From an uncultured Granulosicoccaceae bacterium (GTDB lineage Bacteria > Pseudomonadota > Gammaproteobacteria > Granulosicoccales > Granulosicoccaceae), in NCBI GenBank assembly GCA_937922675.1, contig CALAJN010000010.1, positions 248,001 through 312,000 of the forward strand: 64,000 bases of DNA. The letters are read 5' to 3'. Positions 35,705 to 44,459 of this stretch are shown piece by piece. The notes under the pieces are model-generated. The model worked only from the letters and a program-made list of their open reading frames with translations. It did no database searches and was not told the DNA's origin. Numbering within the stretch: position 1 is the stretch's first letter; each line of letters begins with the position of its first letter. A program made the translations under genes and the position numbers.

Positions 35705-36774
35705 GATCACCCTTCTTAACTGTCTGCACCGCCGTGTTTGTCGCGGCCTTGTCCAGTAGCTGCAACAGCGATTCACCGACGATAACAGCAGACCCGGAAC
35801 CAGGCCCACAACACATGGGGCCAGAGCCCATGGAACCAGAGACGACCGACCCGGAACCTCTGCTCTTTGAGACGTGTACAGCGATAACAAACGATTCAGT
35901 TGCCGGTGCGCTTACCGTCATCCTGCCAGCAAACTTTGAAAGTGGTAGCCAACTACGGCTGGACGTAACACCACAAGCAGACATCACCTTTTTTGATCAA
36001 AGCACCGGCGAGTTGCAACTCGCTGCCAACGGTTCGCGCCTGCCCCAAGTCATACAGTATTCATTACTGGACGGTGAGCAAAACGTCATTGAAAGACGTA
36101 CGCATACTGTGGTCGTATCCGATCTTCGTATCATGCCTCTGGGTGATTCAATCACCCAGGGAATTGACTTTTTTGACGGCGTCAATGACTTGCCCGTCAT
36201 TGAGCAGCGTATCGGCTACCGACTCGCCCTCTACAACGCTCTGACTACCGAGGGAATCTCGTTTGACTTTGTCGGCCAAGCCGGTCAACGGGCGGGAGCT
36301 GGCGCAGGCCTGCCCGATCCAGACAACAACGGATATCCAGGCGTCGGCGTAGATTTCATAGACAACGTACTTGCCGCCATACTCGAAGAAAACCGCCCTG
36401 ATGTCATCCTCATGATGATCGGCACCAATTTCACACCGGCTAGCGCCTCAGATATCACCGCCATTGTCGACCAAGCGCTCACTTGGTCAGAGTCTAACCA
36501 CCCGGTCGCCTTCTTTGTCTCCACCCTGGTGCCCAAGCGAGATCCTGCCCTGCAGCAAATCGTTGATCAATTCAATGCTGACCTCCGCTTACGCGTGCAA
36601 CAGCGTGACAGCGACACTGTGTTTCTTGTCGAGCAGGCGCTTGCTCTGGGAGAGGCAGACATCAGTGCAGAAGATCTCGGCATACACCCCAACCCATCTG
36701 GCTATCAAAAAATGTCTGACACCTGGATGTCGGCACTGCAGACCTCGGGCGTGCTCGCCAGCTGCAGCGGTTGA
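35701..36774 (+). CDS. SGNH/GDSL-hydrolase lipoprotein
   Basis: 357 residues, GTG start. Lipobox SSSC (Cys21), then a Pro/Glu-rich linker, a beta-rich region (60-140) and a SGNH hydrolase domain: nucleophile Ser150 in MPLGDSITQG, the Gly/Asn blocks PGVGVDFID and MMIGTNFTP, and C-terminal IHPNPSGY (His329). Two oddities: the canonical GTND reads GTNF, and the Asp that should sit three residues before His329 is one position further off (DLGIH). It probably de-acylates or acylates an envelope sugar together with the coupled acyltransferase. The stop abuts the next convergent gene with no space. Confidence 0.85.
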   Translation: MRSPFLTVCTAVFVAALSSSCNSDSPTITADPEPGPQHMGPEPMEPETTDPEPLLFETCTAITNDSVAGALTVILPANFESGSQLRLDVTPQADITFFDQSTGELQLAANGSRLPQVIQYSLLDGEQNVIERRTHTVVVSDLRIMPLGDSITQGIDFFDGVNDLPVIEQRIGYRLALYNALTTEGISFDFVGQAGQRAGAGAGLPDPDNNGYPGVGVDFIDNVLAAILEENRPDVILMMIGTNFTPASASDITAIVDQALTWSESNHPVAFFVSTLVPKRDPALQQIVDQFNADLRLRVQQRDSDTVFLVEQALALGEADISAEDLGIHPNPSGYQKMSDTWMSALQTSGVLASCSG

Positions 36775-37332
36775 CTAGGATGCTGGCAAACTGACTACTT
36801 GCGCCCTATGGCCCCAGGCTTCCAATACACGTAACAGATCGGCAGTCTTGATGCAGGTGCTATGGGTATTTCGGCACGGATGCAGATAGATCAAAGACTG
36901 ATCGAGCAGTGATTGCTCGATATAGATGCTCACTTTGCCACCATGATCGTTTATCGCAGCAAGCGGTGAGACCGAACCAGGCACGACGCCAAGGAACTTT
37001 CCAAGGCGCTCGGTGCTGGCGAAGGCCAGCTGCCCCCCAGTGAGTTTGAGTTGATTCCTGAGCGCCTTGAGATCAACACGCAGATCATGCGGCAGCACCA
37101 GCAAGAACATGCGCCCTTTCTTGTTTCTCAAGAACAGATTTTTGGTGTGAGCACCTTCAAGGCCATACTTCACCGTCTGCGCCTCCTCAACGGTGTAGAG
37201 AGGGGCGTGCACTATTGTCTGGTGCTCAACACCAAGCCTGTCAAGCGCGAGAAACACGTCGTCGGGTGTAGCCGCTAGTTGCCCGTTTTCCAGGTGAACG
37301 GACTCAGGGTTCGGACGGTCACTATGGCTCAT
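36775..37332 (-). CDS. YbaK/ProX-type prolyl-tRNA editing domain protein
   Basis: 185 residues from the ATG at 37330-37332. Free-standing trans-editing domain that removes wrongly attached amino acids (Ala or Cys) from tRNA(Pro) or similar. It has the layout of the PrdX/ProXp-ala branch: HAPLYTVEEAQTVKYGLEGAHTKNLFLRNKK-region residues (37190-37130), the conserved Lys in TKNLFLRNKKG, and GSVSPLAAINDHGGKVSI. No ProRS gene is adjacent. It is a single gene convergent with the SGNH gene. Confidence 0.87.
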   Translation of the reverse strand: MSHSDRPNPESVHLENGQLAATPDDVFLALDRLGVEHQTIVHAPLYTVEEAQTVKYGLEGAHTKNLFLRNKKGRMFLLVLPHDLRVDLKALRNQLKLTGGQLAFASTERLGKFLGVVPGSVSPLAAINDHGGKVSIYIEQSLLDQSLIYLHPCRNTHSTCIKTADLLRVLEAWGHRAQVVSLPAS

Positions 37333-37363
37333 CACACATTGTCAGGGGCTGGGTCGCAGGCGA

Positions 37364-38266
37364 TTATTGTCCTGCATCCAGGGGCTGAGCGGGCCTTGCA
37401 GCCTTGCCCAAAAAACGCCCATCAGCAAGCTCATCAGGTGTGAGCCCACGATTGAGGTCAATACCGGTCAGTCGCCAGGTATGCGCCGACAGCTTCGGAA
37501 TGGGCTTGCGGACACGCTCAAAAAAGCGCGTTGGAAAATGCACACCTTGTCGTTCGATGTAATCGAACAAATCTGTCTCGACCACGGCCCCACGAGTAGA
37601 CGCCATACCTCCCAGTGTGAAACGAATTCGCCGCACAAGCCGATCCTCCCGGTCCACATACAGCACATAATCGTCACGCTCAGCTTCACCAAGGCCGGGC
37701 TGTGTCGTGATGCGTAGGCGGTCTGTGAGACGACCGTTGAGTGATACGTTCGCCAGAAGCTCCATCTGGATGTGTTGATCGAGAAAATACAGAGGCGCCA
37801 GAAGGAACATTCGATAGGCATCTGCGACCAAAGCGGCAGCCTGCAACACCTCAGTCTCATCCGATGTCTGATCGCCGTTGTAGATGACCAGAACGTCCCG
37901 TTCGCCCACGCCGCTACCATCGCGCCTTGAACGACGTACAAATTTCTTGCCTGCAGGCCCGGTATGGATTTGTCCCATGAGGCCATCATTGAGAAGCAAG
38001 CGCTCCTCAGAGCTCTTTCGATAGCCAGGGTCTACAAGCACCGGTTGCAATTTTTGTATGAAATCAAACCACTCCCCGTCATAGGCAACACTGATGTCGC
38101 TGACGCTTGCAAAGGCATCTGCCCCATGCGCCCTCGCGCTCGCATCAAACAGCGCTTGAGCCTCGGGACAGGTCTCAGTCAGTGAAGAATCCGGAATGGA
38201 TGCACAGGCGAGCAACTGTGTCAGCAGTAGCGCCACCAGCCACCGACAGGATTTCAGATTTTTCAT
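37364..38266 (-). CDS. Lipoprotein of unknown function
   Basis: 300 residues. Lipobox LLAC (Cys21). The body looks like a large beta barrel-like shell with DYVLYVDREDRLVRRIRFTL and FPTRFFERVRKPIP, a pattern common in LolA-like or periplasmic sensor proteins (outer-membrane lipoprotein-sorting fold), but I cannot name a family with certainty. It lies between the TRAP permease (38 bp upstream) and the tRNA editing gene, on the same strand as both. Confidence 0.7.
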   Translation of the reverse strand: MKNLKSCRWLVALLLTQLLACASIPDSSLTETCPEAQALFDASARAHGADAFASVSDISVAYDGEWFDFIQKLQPVLVDPGYRKSSEERLLLNDGLMGQIHTGPAGKKFVRRSRRDGSGVGERDVLVIYNGDQTSDETEVLQAAALVADAYRMFLLAPLYFLDQHIQMELLANVSLNGRLTDRLRITTQPGLGEAERDDYVLYVDREDRLVRRIRFTLGGMASTRGAVVETDLFDYIERQGVHFPTRFFERVRKPIPKLSAHTWRLTGIDLNRGLTPDELADGRFLGKAARPAQPLDAGQ

Positions 38267-38303
38267 CCAATCCCTTACGCAGTATCAAAGGATCAGGATC
38301 TGA

Positions 38304-40655
38304 TCATGAAGTGACGGTAGTCAAGGACCGTTCACGGAGGTAACCACGAACCAGTAAGCTTGTAGCTACGAGCATGGCTGGCACATACAACCACTCGGGC
38401 TTTGAAATCAGTGTCACTGCCAGTGCGAGTCGGAAAGCGGCACCAAGCCAGGAGAGTGCCTGATGGTCATAAGCTGCCAGTGCACTGGAGAGAAAATACA
38501 AGGCAAGACTCAGGCGTAGTAGCAGTATCAGGAGCAGCTTTATATCCAGAGTGCCGTCGTAACCTGCGAGATAACTCACCGAGCCTGCAGCATCAGCCAC
38601 AGGATCTAGCGTGGCAGCCTCTATCAACAATATCTCTGGGTACAACGCAAACACAAAGGGGATGCAGAAGATCACGATACCGGACTTCACTGCCGAAAAC
38701 CCCGTTGCCATCGGTTCGGCACGAGTGATGGTGGCTGCCGCAAAGGCGGCGATAGCCACCGGTGGTGTGATTGCACTGGCTACCGCAAAATAGAAGATGA
38801 ACATGTGTGCGGTGAAGGTAGCGATGCCAAGCCCTGCCAATACCGGCCCCATCAACAAGGCAACATTGATATACGCCGGTACCGCTGGCATACCCATCCC
38901 CAGCAATATCGCAATTAGCATGGTCAATAGCAGCGCCATCAATTGAAAAGCTGTTGATCCGGTGCCACCCAGATCAAGCGCACGCAACCAGCTCAGCACA
39001 TCCAGTGAGATGAAGTTGGGCAGCCCCGTCAGTTGCAGACAAAAGTCGATGATCGAGACGGCCAGGAACATCAAATAGAGTGACGACACCAACACTCCTG
39101 CATCCGACAGCGCATCCAGAATCAACTTGGGAGCGGCACGCACCTTGGGGTCAATGAACAACAGCGCCAGCAAAAGAATGACAGCCCACCATCCGGCACT
39201 ACCGGCATCGCCGGCCGCGTTTTGTACCAATGATTGAAACCAGGACAGACTCTCGATCTGACAAACACCATTCACGTAACTGCGCTCAGCCCCCATAAGG
39301 GCACCCAAGGGACCGCACCCGATGGATTCCTTTGACAGGATCAACAACACGAGTATCAGCAGAATCGGACCAAAAATCATGATCAGGTTCAGGATGTCCT
39401 GCCTGCCCATGCGCATATCATCGGTCATTTGCCCTATCGCCTCTATACCTTGCTTGCGCGCCTGAAAGACAACCGACAAAAACAGGCAAAAGAAATACGC
39501 GACTGCAGGGATCAATGCAGCGATGATCACTTGCGAGTAAGGCACCACCGTCAATGACGCCAGGACAAAAGCTGCCACACCCATGACCGGCGGCATGATC
39601 GAGCCACCCGATGAGGCTGCCGCCTCTACGCCACCGGCAAAGACCCTGGAAAAGCCTCGCTTGAGCATCATCGGAATAGTCAGCACACCTGTGGACAGGA
39701 CGTTGACGATTGGTCCGCCTGAAATCGTACCAAAGACCGCAGAGGACACGATCGCTGCATGGGCCGGACCACCCCGCAAATGTCGCGTCCAGCGAAACGC
39801 AAGCTTGATCAGGGACTTGCCTCCTGCGGAGGCTCCAAAGAGCGCGCCAAGCACCAGATATGGAAACACCGTGTTGAGCATGATGTCGAGAAAGCGCCCT
39901 AACAAGCCTGCCGAGTTGTTGACCAGGATGTCGTGTATCTGAGGTCGCCCCGAGGCAAAGGTACGAGGTTCCCCACCGAGCTTGGTCATCAGGTACTTGT
40001 TGATGTCATCCGGTCCATGGAAATACCAGACGAGTATCGTGCCCAGCGTGTACAAGGCAATCAGCAAGGCAACCGCGACCAGCGGGAATCCCCATACACG
40101 AATGTTGTACGCCAGAAAAATCAGCACTGCCACACCAATGATCAGGCCAAGCCAGTTGCCAGTGGTTCCGACACACGCCGGATCATCAACAGTTGTCGGT
40201 GGCGGCAGGCCATACAACTCAGCCAGCTCGATCTCTATCTTCATCGCTTCAGCCATGATGCGCGCACGCTCACCACTGACCCGATCAATCAAGCAGATCG
40301 AGTCGATCTCGATCAGGTAAGTCAGTGTGATTAGCAGAGCCGCACCGACCAGCAAGACATCGAGCAAAAGCCCGCAGCGCCGTGCCATAACACCACGAGC
40401 GCGCCAGGCGCGAAAGGCCGAGTGCTTCAGTGCAACACACAACATCATCGCGCTGAACATGAATGGATAAAACCACTCGGTCGGAAACTTGCGGATCGAT
40501 ACAAAATCCAGATTGAATAGAGCACGAACCCTCTCGTCCAGCCCCGGGATGCCAGGCATGGCATTGAGCAGCCCGACGACTACGATCAACAGCGACAACC
40601 CGTATAACAAGGGGTATCGCGACGCGTTGCCGCCGGGCTCGGGCTGGCCCTTCAC
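38304..40655 (-). CDS. TRAP transporter fused permease (DctQM type)
   Basis: 783 residues, GTG start. Fused small and large membrane subunits of a TAXI-type TRAP importer, driven by an ion gradient. The first four helices (about 1-130) are the DctQ-like part; the rest is the DctM-like core with FASGRPQIHDILVN, FGASAGGKSLIKLAFRWT, AAASSGGSIMPPVMGVAAFV and LGMGMPAVPAYINVALL, typical of this fused family (usual length 600-900). It follows the TAXI binding protein after 42 bp. Confidence 0.92.
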   Translation of the reverse strand: MKGQPEPGGNASRYPLLYGLSLLIVVVGLLNAMPGIPGLDERVRALFNLDFVSIRKFPTEWFYPFMFSAMMLCVALKHSAFRAWRARGVMARRCGLLLDVLLVGAALLITLTYLIEIDSICLIDRVSGERARIMAEAMKIEIELAELYGLPPPTTVDDPACVGTTGNWLGLIIGVAVLIFLAYNIRVWGFPLVAVALLIALYTLGTILVWYFHGPDDINKYLMTKLGGEPRTFASGRPQIHDILVNNSAGLLGRFLDIMLNTVFPYLVLGALFGASAGGKSLIKLAFRWTRHLRGGPAHAAIVSSAVFGTISGGPIVNVLSTGVLTIPMMLKRGFSRVFAGGVEAAASSGGSIMPPVMGVAAFVLASLTVVPYSQVIIAALIPAVAYFFCLFLSVVFQARKQGIEAIGQMTDDMRMGRQDILNLIMIFGPILLILVLLILSKESIGCGPLGALMGAERSYVNGVCQIESLSWFQSLVQNAAGDAGSAGWWAVILLLALLFIDPKVRAAPKLILDALSDAGVLVSSLYLMFLAVSIIDFCLQLTGLPNFISLDVLSWLRALDLGGTGSTAFQLMALLLTMLIAILLGMGMPAVPAYINVALLMGPVLAGLGIATFTAHMFIFYFAVASAITPPVAIAAFAAATITRAEPMATGFSAVKSGIVIFCIPFVFALYPEILLIEAATLDPVADAAGSVSYLAGYDGTLDIKLLLILLLRLSLALYFLSSALAAYDHQALSWLGAAFRLALAVTLISKPEWLYVPAMLVATSLLVRGYLRERSLTTVTS

Positions 40656-40697
40656 GCTTAAGATATTAGCCGCGCGGGCAAGATATCCGTCTGCCTG

Positions 40698-41744
40698 TCA
40701 GGGCTTGGCACAGTCCGGCACAGAGAATCCTGCTTCCTCCCATGCGCGCACTGCTCCCGGGTGGTATTTCACCGGATACGGACCGCACATGCCTGTGAAC
40801 TCGGGCTCAATCTCACCCAGCCAGGTGTTGCGCATGTTGGGAGACTTGTTCTTGTAAGTATCAAGGTTGTCAAGAAACACCTTGGTCAGCTGATATGCAA
40901 GCTCCTCGTCCATAGCAACATTGACCACCTCGCCGCCGACATCACCGTAAGCCCGAAAAAACCCATCTTCGGACAAGATCGTGATGTTTTCACCGATGAG
41001 GCCGTCTTCAATAGGTACCACCAGGCCGACATTGCCAGGTGCCGCACCAAACTTCTTACCTGCTTCACTCTCAAAAATATCCTTGGGTACTGACCACACC
41101 GTCATGGCACCCGAGGCTGAGGCTTGCCCAAGCGGGCCGTCAGGAAAACCCATCGGCAACACATGCGCATCTGCACTGCCATCGGTTATGGTCTTGACAC
41201 GCTGCCCCCAATTGACCTGCAAACCCGTGTAGTCCTCACCATCGTCAAGACCGGTTACCAGCTTTATGGTGCCGCGCGCCTTGGTCAGTGCAGCACCGCG
41301 CGGCGGTCCGTTGTAGATCGTTGCCCCCGCTATGCCTTCCCACCCAGGGAAGCGCTTGCTGTCAAAGGCACTCAGGCTATAAACCGAGTATCGATAGGTA
41401 TACAAGGCCGCCACCCTGGAAGCGAGTTCGGCACCCTGCTCGGCACCCAGTGCAGCATACGGACCAGCGCCGCGCGACATCAAAAATGGCAACAAAGCAG
41501 GTGTTGTTGCAATATCAATAGAACCTTCAGCGACACTTTGGAGCGAGTTGGTCAGTGTCTGGTTGGTCTTGACCTGAACATCCGCAATACCCGCCTGGCT
41601 TGCTACCTCGCCCAGCGTGACGACACTGATCCCGGGCACAGTCGTAGGGCCCGCTGTTTCAGCCGACAGATTTGTCTGAGCTATCGCTTGCGATGCAAGC
41701 AGGCTCGTGAACAGCACACAAGCCGCATGGTTTTTTATGTTCAC
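40698..41744 (-). CDS. TAXI family TRAP transporter solute-binding protein
   Basis: 348 residues, GTG start with a GGAG box 6-7 bases before. Sec signal ends near SQAIAQ. The mature part is a TAXI-type binding protein: VKTNQTLTNSLQSVAEGSIDIA, followed by MSRGAGPYAALGAEQG, and a second-lobe LMPMGFPDGPLGQ-like segment at 41125-41160. Characterised TAXI proteins bind dicarboxylates or glutamate-like acids; here the operon partner suggests a sulfated, phosphonylated or similar organic ester or its product. Gap of 69 bp to the hydrolase gene. Confidence 0.88.
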   Translation of the reverse strand: MNIKNHAACVLFTSLLASQAIAQTNLSAETAGPTTVPGISVVTLGEVASQAGIADVQVKTNQTLTNSLQSVAEGSIDIATTPALLPFLMSRGAGPYAALGAEQGAELASRVAALYTYRYSVYSLSAFDSKRFPGWEGIAGATIYNGPPRGAALTKARGTIKLVTGLDDGEDYTGLQVNWGQRVKTITDGSADAHVLPMGFPDGPLGQASASGAMTVWSVPKDIFESEAGKKFGAAPGNVGLVVPIEDGLIGENITILSEDGFFRAYGDVGGEVVNVAMDEELAYQLTKVFLDNLDTYKNKSPNMRNTWLGEIEPEFTGMCGPYPVKYHPGAVRAWEEAGFSVPDCAKP

Positions 41745-41813
41745 ATCATTCTCCTCGGGGGTGTTAGTCGTAGTCTGGAATACCGCTTTGACTACAACAA
41801 TGACGAACGCAAC

Positions 41814-43451
41814 CTAAACATTTTCCTGTCGCTCGGCAGCGCTTTTCTGAAACTGTGCCTCATCGCGAAAGCCGATGAGAATACCAGTCGTATGCTCCGG
41901 GTTCTTGCGTGCTTTGATACCAGCGTGGTCCAGTGTCACCCGATTCTTTCTCGCAAGCAGACGATCAAACAAACGTCTGTGCATATCTTCGCGCACCTCT
42001 TGATGCTGAGGGTCGCTCCCCAGATCATTAAACTCCTCGCTATCTGCATCCAGATCAAACAGTTGAGGCGCGTAACCTGTGAAATGAACGTACTTCCAGC
42101 GCTCTGTACGCAACATGTAGCCGCGCGAGGCATCCAGCGGCGTGCCCAGAATGTCTTGCGCCTGGTAGAAAGCGTAATCAATTTCCGAGAAGACAGAGTC
42201 ACGCCAAGGCTCACCTGTGAGCGGCTGATCAAACAATAGCGCTTGCAATGAGCGCCCTTCCAATCGTTGCCATGCAGGGGTCTCACCAACAGCTTCAACA
42301 AAGGTCGGTACCAGATCAATCGCCTCGACAAGGGCGGTGGACACGCTGCCGCGTGTGCTGTCAGCCTCTGCACGAGGGTCACAAATAATCAAGGGAACAC
42401 GCACGGAGCACTCATGAAAAAGTTCTTTTTCGCCCATCCAGTGATCACCCAGATAGTCACCATGGTCAGAGGTAAAGACAATCATGGTGTCCTGATCACG
42501 CCCGGTGCTCTCCAGCCAATCAAACAAGCGGCCAAGATGATCGTCAATCTGCTTGACCAGACCCATATAGGCAGGCATTACTGCCTCTCTGACGCCTTCT
42601 TGCGCAAACACCTGACTGACACGCATATCAGTGAAGGCCTTGTATACGCCGTTGGCTGACTCGAGCTCGCGCGCATCCCGGTGCACTGGCTTCCAGGTAT
42701 CAGGGCCGTACATATCATGATAGGGCGCCGGCGCTATGTAGGGCCAATGCGGCTTGATGTAGCTCAAATGACACAACCACGGCTCATCACCCTGGGCCTC
42801 GATAAACTCCATCGCGCGATCAGTCATGTAGGCCGTCTCCGAATGCTCCTCGCGTATCCGTGCTGGCAGATTGGAATTTTCCAGATACCAGCCTGACAGT
42901 ATCTTTCCGTCCGGGCCATCAGCTGAGTTGGCGTAGTCATTCCAGGGGTTTTCACCGTCATAGCCCTTCTCGCGCAGCCAGTCGTTGTAGGCCAGTGAAC
43001 CGCCGCGCATTCTCAGGCCGGGCGTCGGGTGCAATCCGTCATCGCGCTCATAGGGGTCAAAGCCTGCCTGACTGACGAGAACGCCAATATCGGTTGCAGG
43101 ATTGAGTCCCAGGCGTGCCATACCTTCAGGATCCGGCGTCATGTGGGTCTTGCCAACAACTGCAGTAGTCACACCTGCTGGACGCAGATAGTCCCCGAGT
43201 GTCCATTCGCCTACCGGCAGGGGCACACCGTTCCAGGTTGAGCCATGACTGAACACAGTGCGCCCGGTATAGGAGGACGCACGACTGGGCCCACACACCG
43301 GCGACTGCACGTAAGCTCGATCAAAACGCACGCCTCTGGCGGCCAGCTTGTCTATGTGCGGCGTATGCAGATGCATGTGACCGTAACAGGACAAATAATC
43401 CCATCGTAGTTGATCCGCCATGATGTACAGGATGTTTTTGACGGTACTCAT
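41814..43451 (-). CDS. Sulfatase-family hydrolase (sulfatase or phosphonate monoester hydrolase)
   Basis: 545 residues, no signal peptide. Alkaline phosphatase superfamily. The formylglycine site is CGPSR (Cys53, core C-x-P-S-R), with metal Asp13 in YIMADQ, FTSDHGDYLGDH, and a C-terminal RTERWKYVHFTGY. A long insertion with THMTPDPEG and the absence of export resemble promiscuous phosphonate monoester hydrolases and cytoplasmic sulfatases. First gene of the operon with the TAXI-TRAP importer, so it likely acts on the imported compound. A Cys-type maturation enzyme would be needed and is not in the window. Confidence 0.87.
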   Translation of the reverse strand: MSTVKNILYIMADQLRWDYLSCYGHMHLHTPHIDKLAARGVRFDRAYVQSPVCGPSRASSYTGRTVFSHGSTWNGVPLPVGEWTLGDYLRPAGVTTAVVGKTHMTPDPEGMARLGLNPATDIGVLVSQAGFDPYERDDGLHPTPGLRMRGGSLAYNDWLREKGYDGENPWNDYANSADGPDGKILSGWYLENSNLPARIREEHSETAYMTDRAMEFIEAQGDEPWLCHLSYIKPHWPYIAPAPYHDMYGPDTWKPVHRDARELESANGVYKAFTDMRVSQVFAQEGVREAVMPAYMGLVKQIDDHLGRLFDWLESTGRDQDTMIVFTSDHGDYLGDHWMGEKELFHECSVRVPLIICDPRAEADSTRGSVSTALVEAIDLVPTFVEAVGETPAWQRLEGRSLQALLFDQPLTGEPWRDSVFSEIDYAFYQAQDILGTPLDASRGYMLRTERWKYVHFTGYAPQLFDLDADSEEFNDLGSDPQHQEVREDMHRRLFDRLLARKNRVTLDHAGIKARKNPEHTTGILIGFRDEAQFQKSAAERQENV

Positions 43452-43524
43452 GTGTACGGCTCCAGCATGGCAGACAGGTAGTTGAGACTGAGCACCGGTG
43501 GCAGACGCGTATGAAGTGGCGAGG

Positions 43525-43785
43525 CTAGAAGTTCACCTTGTCTTGCCCCTTCAAGGCAAGAATTTCACGAGCTTCATCAGGCGTGGCTACCACGTTTCCC
43601 AGATCCTCGATAATGCATCGAATCTGTTTCACCTGTTGCGCATTGGACTCGGCAGGCCTGCCATGTGAGATGAAAAGACTGCCCTCAAGACCGACACGTA
43701 CGCGCCCACCCATCCGACTGGCGGTGGTTGCCATGCAGATTTGCGCCGCTCCTGCCGCCAGAATGGACACGTCTGACTGTGACAC
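43525..43785 (-). pseudogene. BKACE (DUF849) beta-keto acid cleavage enzyme, C-terminal remnant
   Basis: About 86 codons matching only the end of a 3-keto-5-aminohexanoate cleavage (BKACE) enzyme: SRMGGRVRVGLEGSLF, SNAQQVKQI, EDLGNVVATPDEAREIL and the final LKGQDKVNF. About 220 N-terminal residues, with the Zn site and catalytic residues, are missing and are not found upstream. Hence it cannot work. It was probably divergent from the IclR gene whose remnant lies next to it. Confidence 0.75.
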
Positions 43786-43821
43786 TCATTCGCGACACCT
43801 GTGAACGTGGCGTTTCGCCGT

Positions 43822-43839
43822 ATGGTACATCCGTATCAT
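43822..43839. promoter_or_regulatory. Operator-like inverted repeat between BKACE and IclR remnants
   Basis: ATGGTAC (43822-43828), four bases, GTATCAT (43833-43839): arms match in 6 of 7 positions. It lies between two divergent decayed genes where an IclR-type autoregulatory site would be expected. It may be a fossil, or still be bound by a related regulator. Confidence 0.4.
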
Positions 43840-43869
43840 TCATCGGGCAATGCAGGAAACGGATCTGAT

Positions 43870-44273
43870 GTGGGTACTGACGCTGAACGCAGTTCCGGCG
43901 TCCGGTTCATCACACGCGCCGCCGCCCTATTGCGCCTACTGGGCCGTGACACCGGCGGCTTGAGCGTCGGGCCTGAATTCCACAGTCTTGCGCAACCCAC
44001 CAGCCCTGGTATGGCTGAACGCCTGCGCACCGCATCCAGTGTTGATGAACGCGCTTTCCCTTGACCAGTGCGGCCAACGGCAAGGCAGTCCTTGCTTGTC
44101 TGGCACCGGAACAAGCGCTTACACTGATGCAATCCGAACTGGCACAGGTGCCCCCTTGGCCGACTTACGTGCCGCTTTCAGCTCATCGAGACACCACTGG
44201 AAGGCGTTATCAACATGATTCGATCCGAAAATCATCCGTTGTAAGCGCACCTGCCGCGAGAAACCGATCATGA
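43870..44273 (+). pseudogene. IclR family transcription regulator, decayed
   Basis: From a GTG at 43870 (AGGA box upstream) the frame gives the IclR winged-helix start FITRAAALLRLLGRDTGGLSVG, split over 43910-43975, then loses similarity and stops at 44064. In another frame from 44061 the effector domain core appears as TSAANGKAVLACLAPEQALTL, like the usual TAxGKAlLAflpeeel. About 80 residues between, and the whole C-terminal half, are gone. Internal deletion plus frameshift; not functional. A full IclR protein has about 250 residues. Confidence 0.65.
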
Positions 44274-44459
44274 CTTAGCTTTGCCCATGACAGGGTTCAC
44301 ATTCATAGACCTCTGTGTCGGACAATCTGAGGATCATCACACTTGACGCTTGGAGCGGCGCGTACCATCGGCCGCTGATCTAAAACAGCAGCAGATGAGC
44401 TGCAGCATTCACCCACATCGCGACGAAGACGACGATACAGCGAATGAAGATGATTGACT

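Noticed and set aside
41124-42239. 371-codon plus-strand frame spanning the TAXI and sulfatase genes
   Set aside because: It crosses two real genes and their gap on the other strand and has no protein-like pattern.
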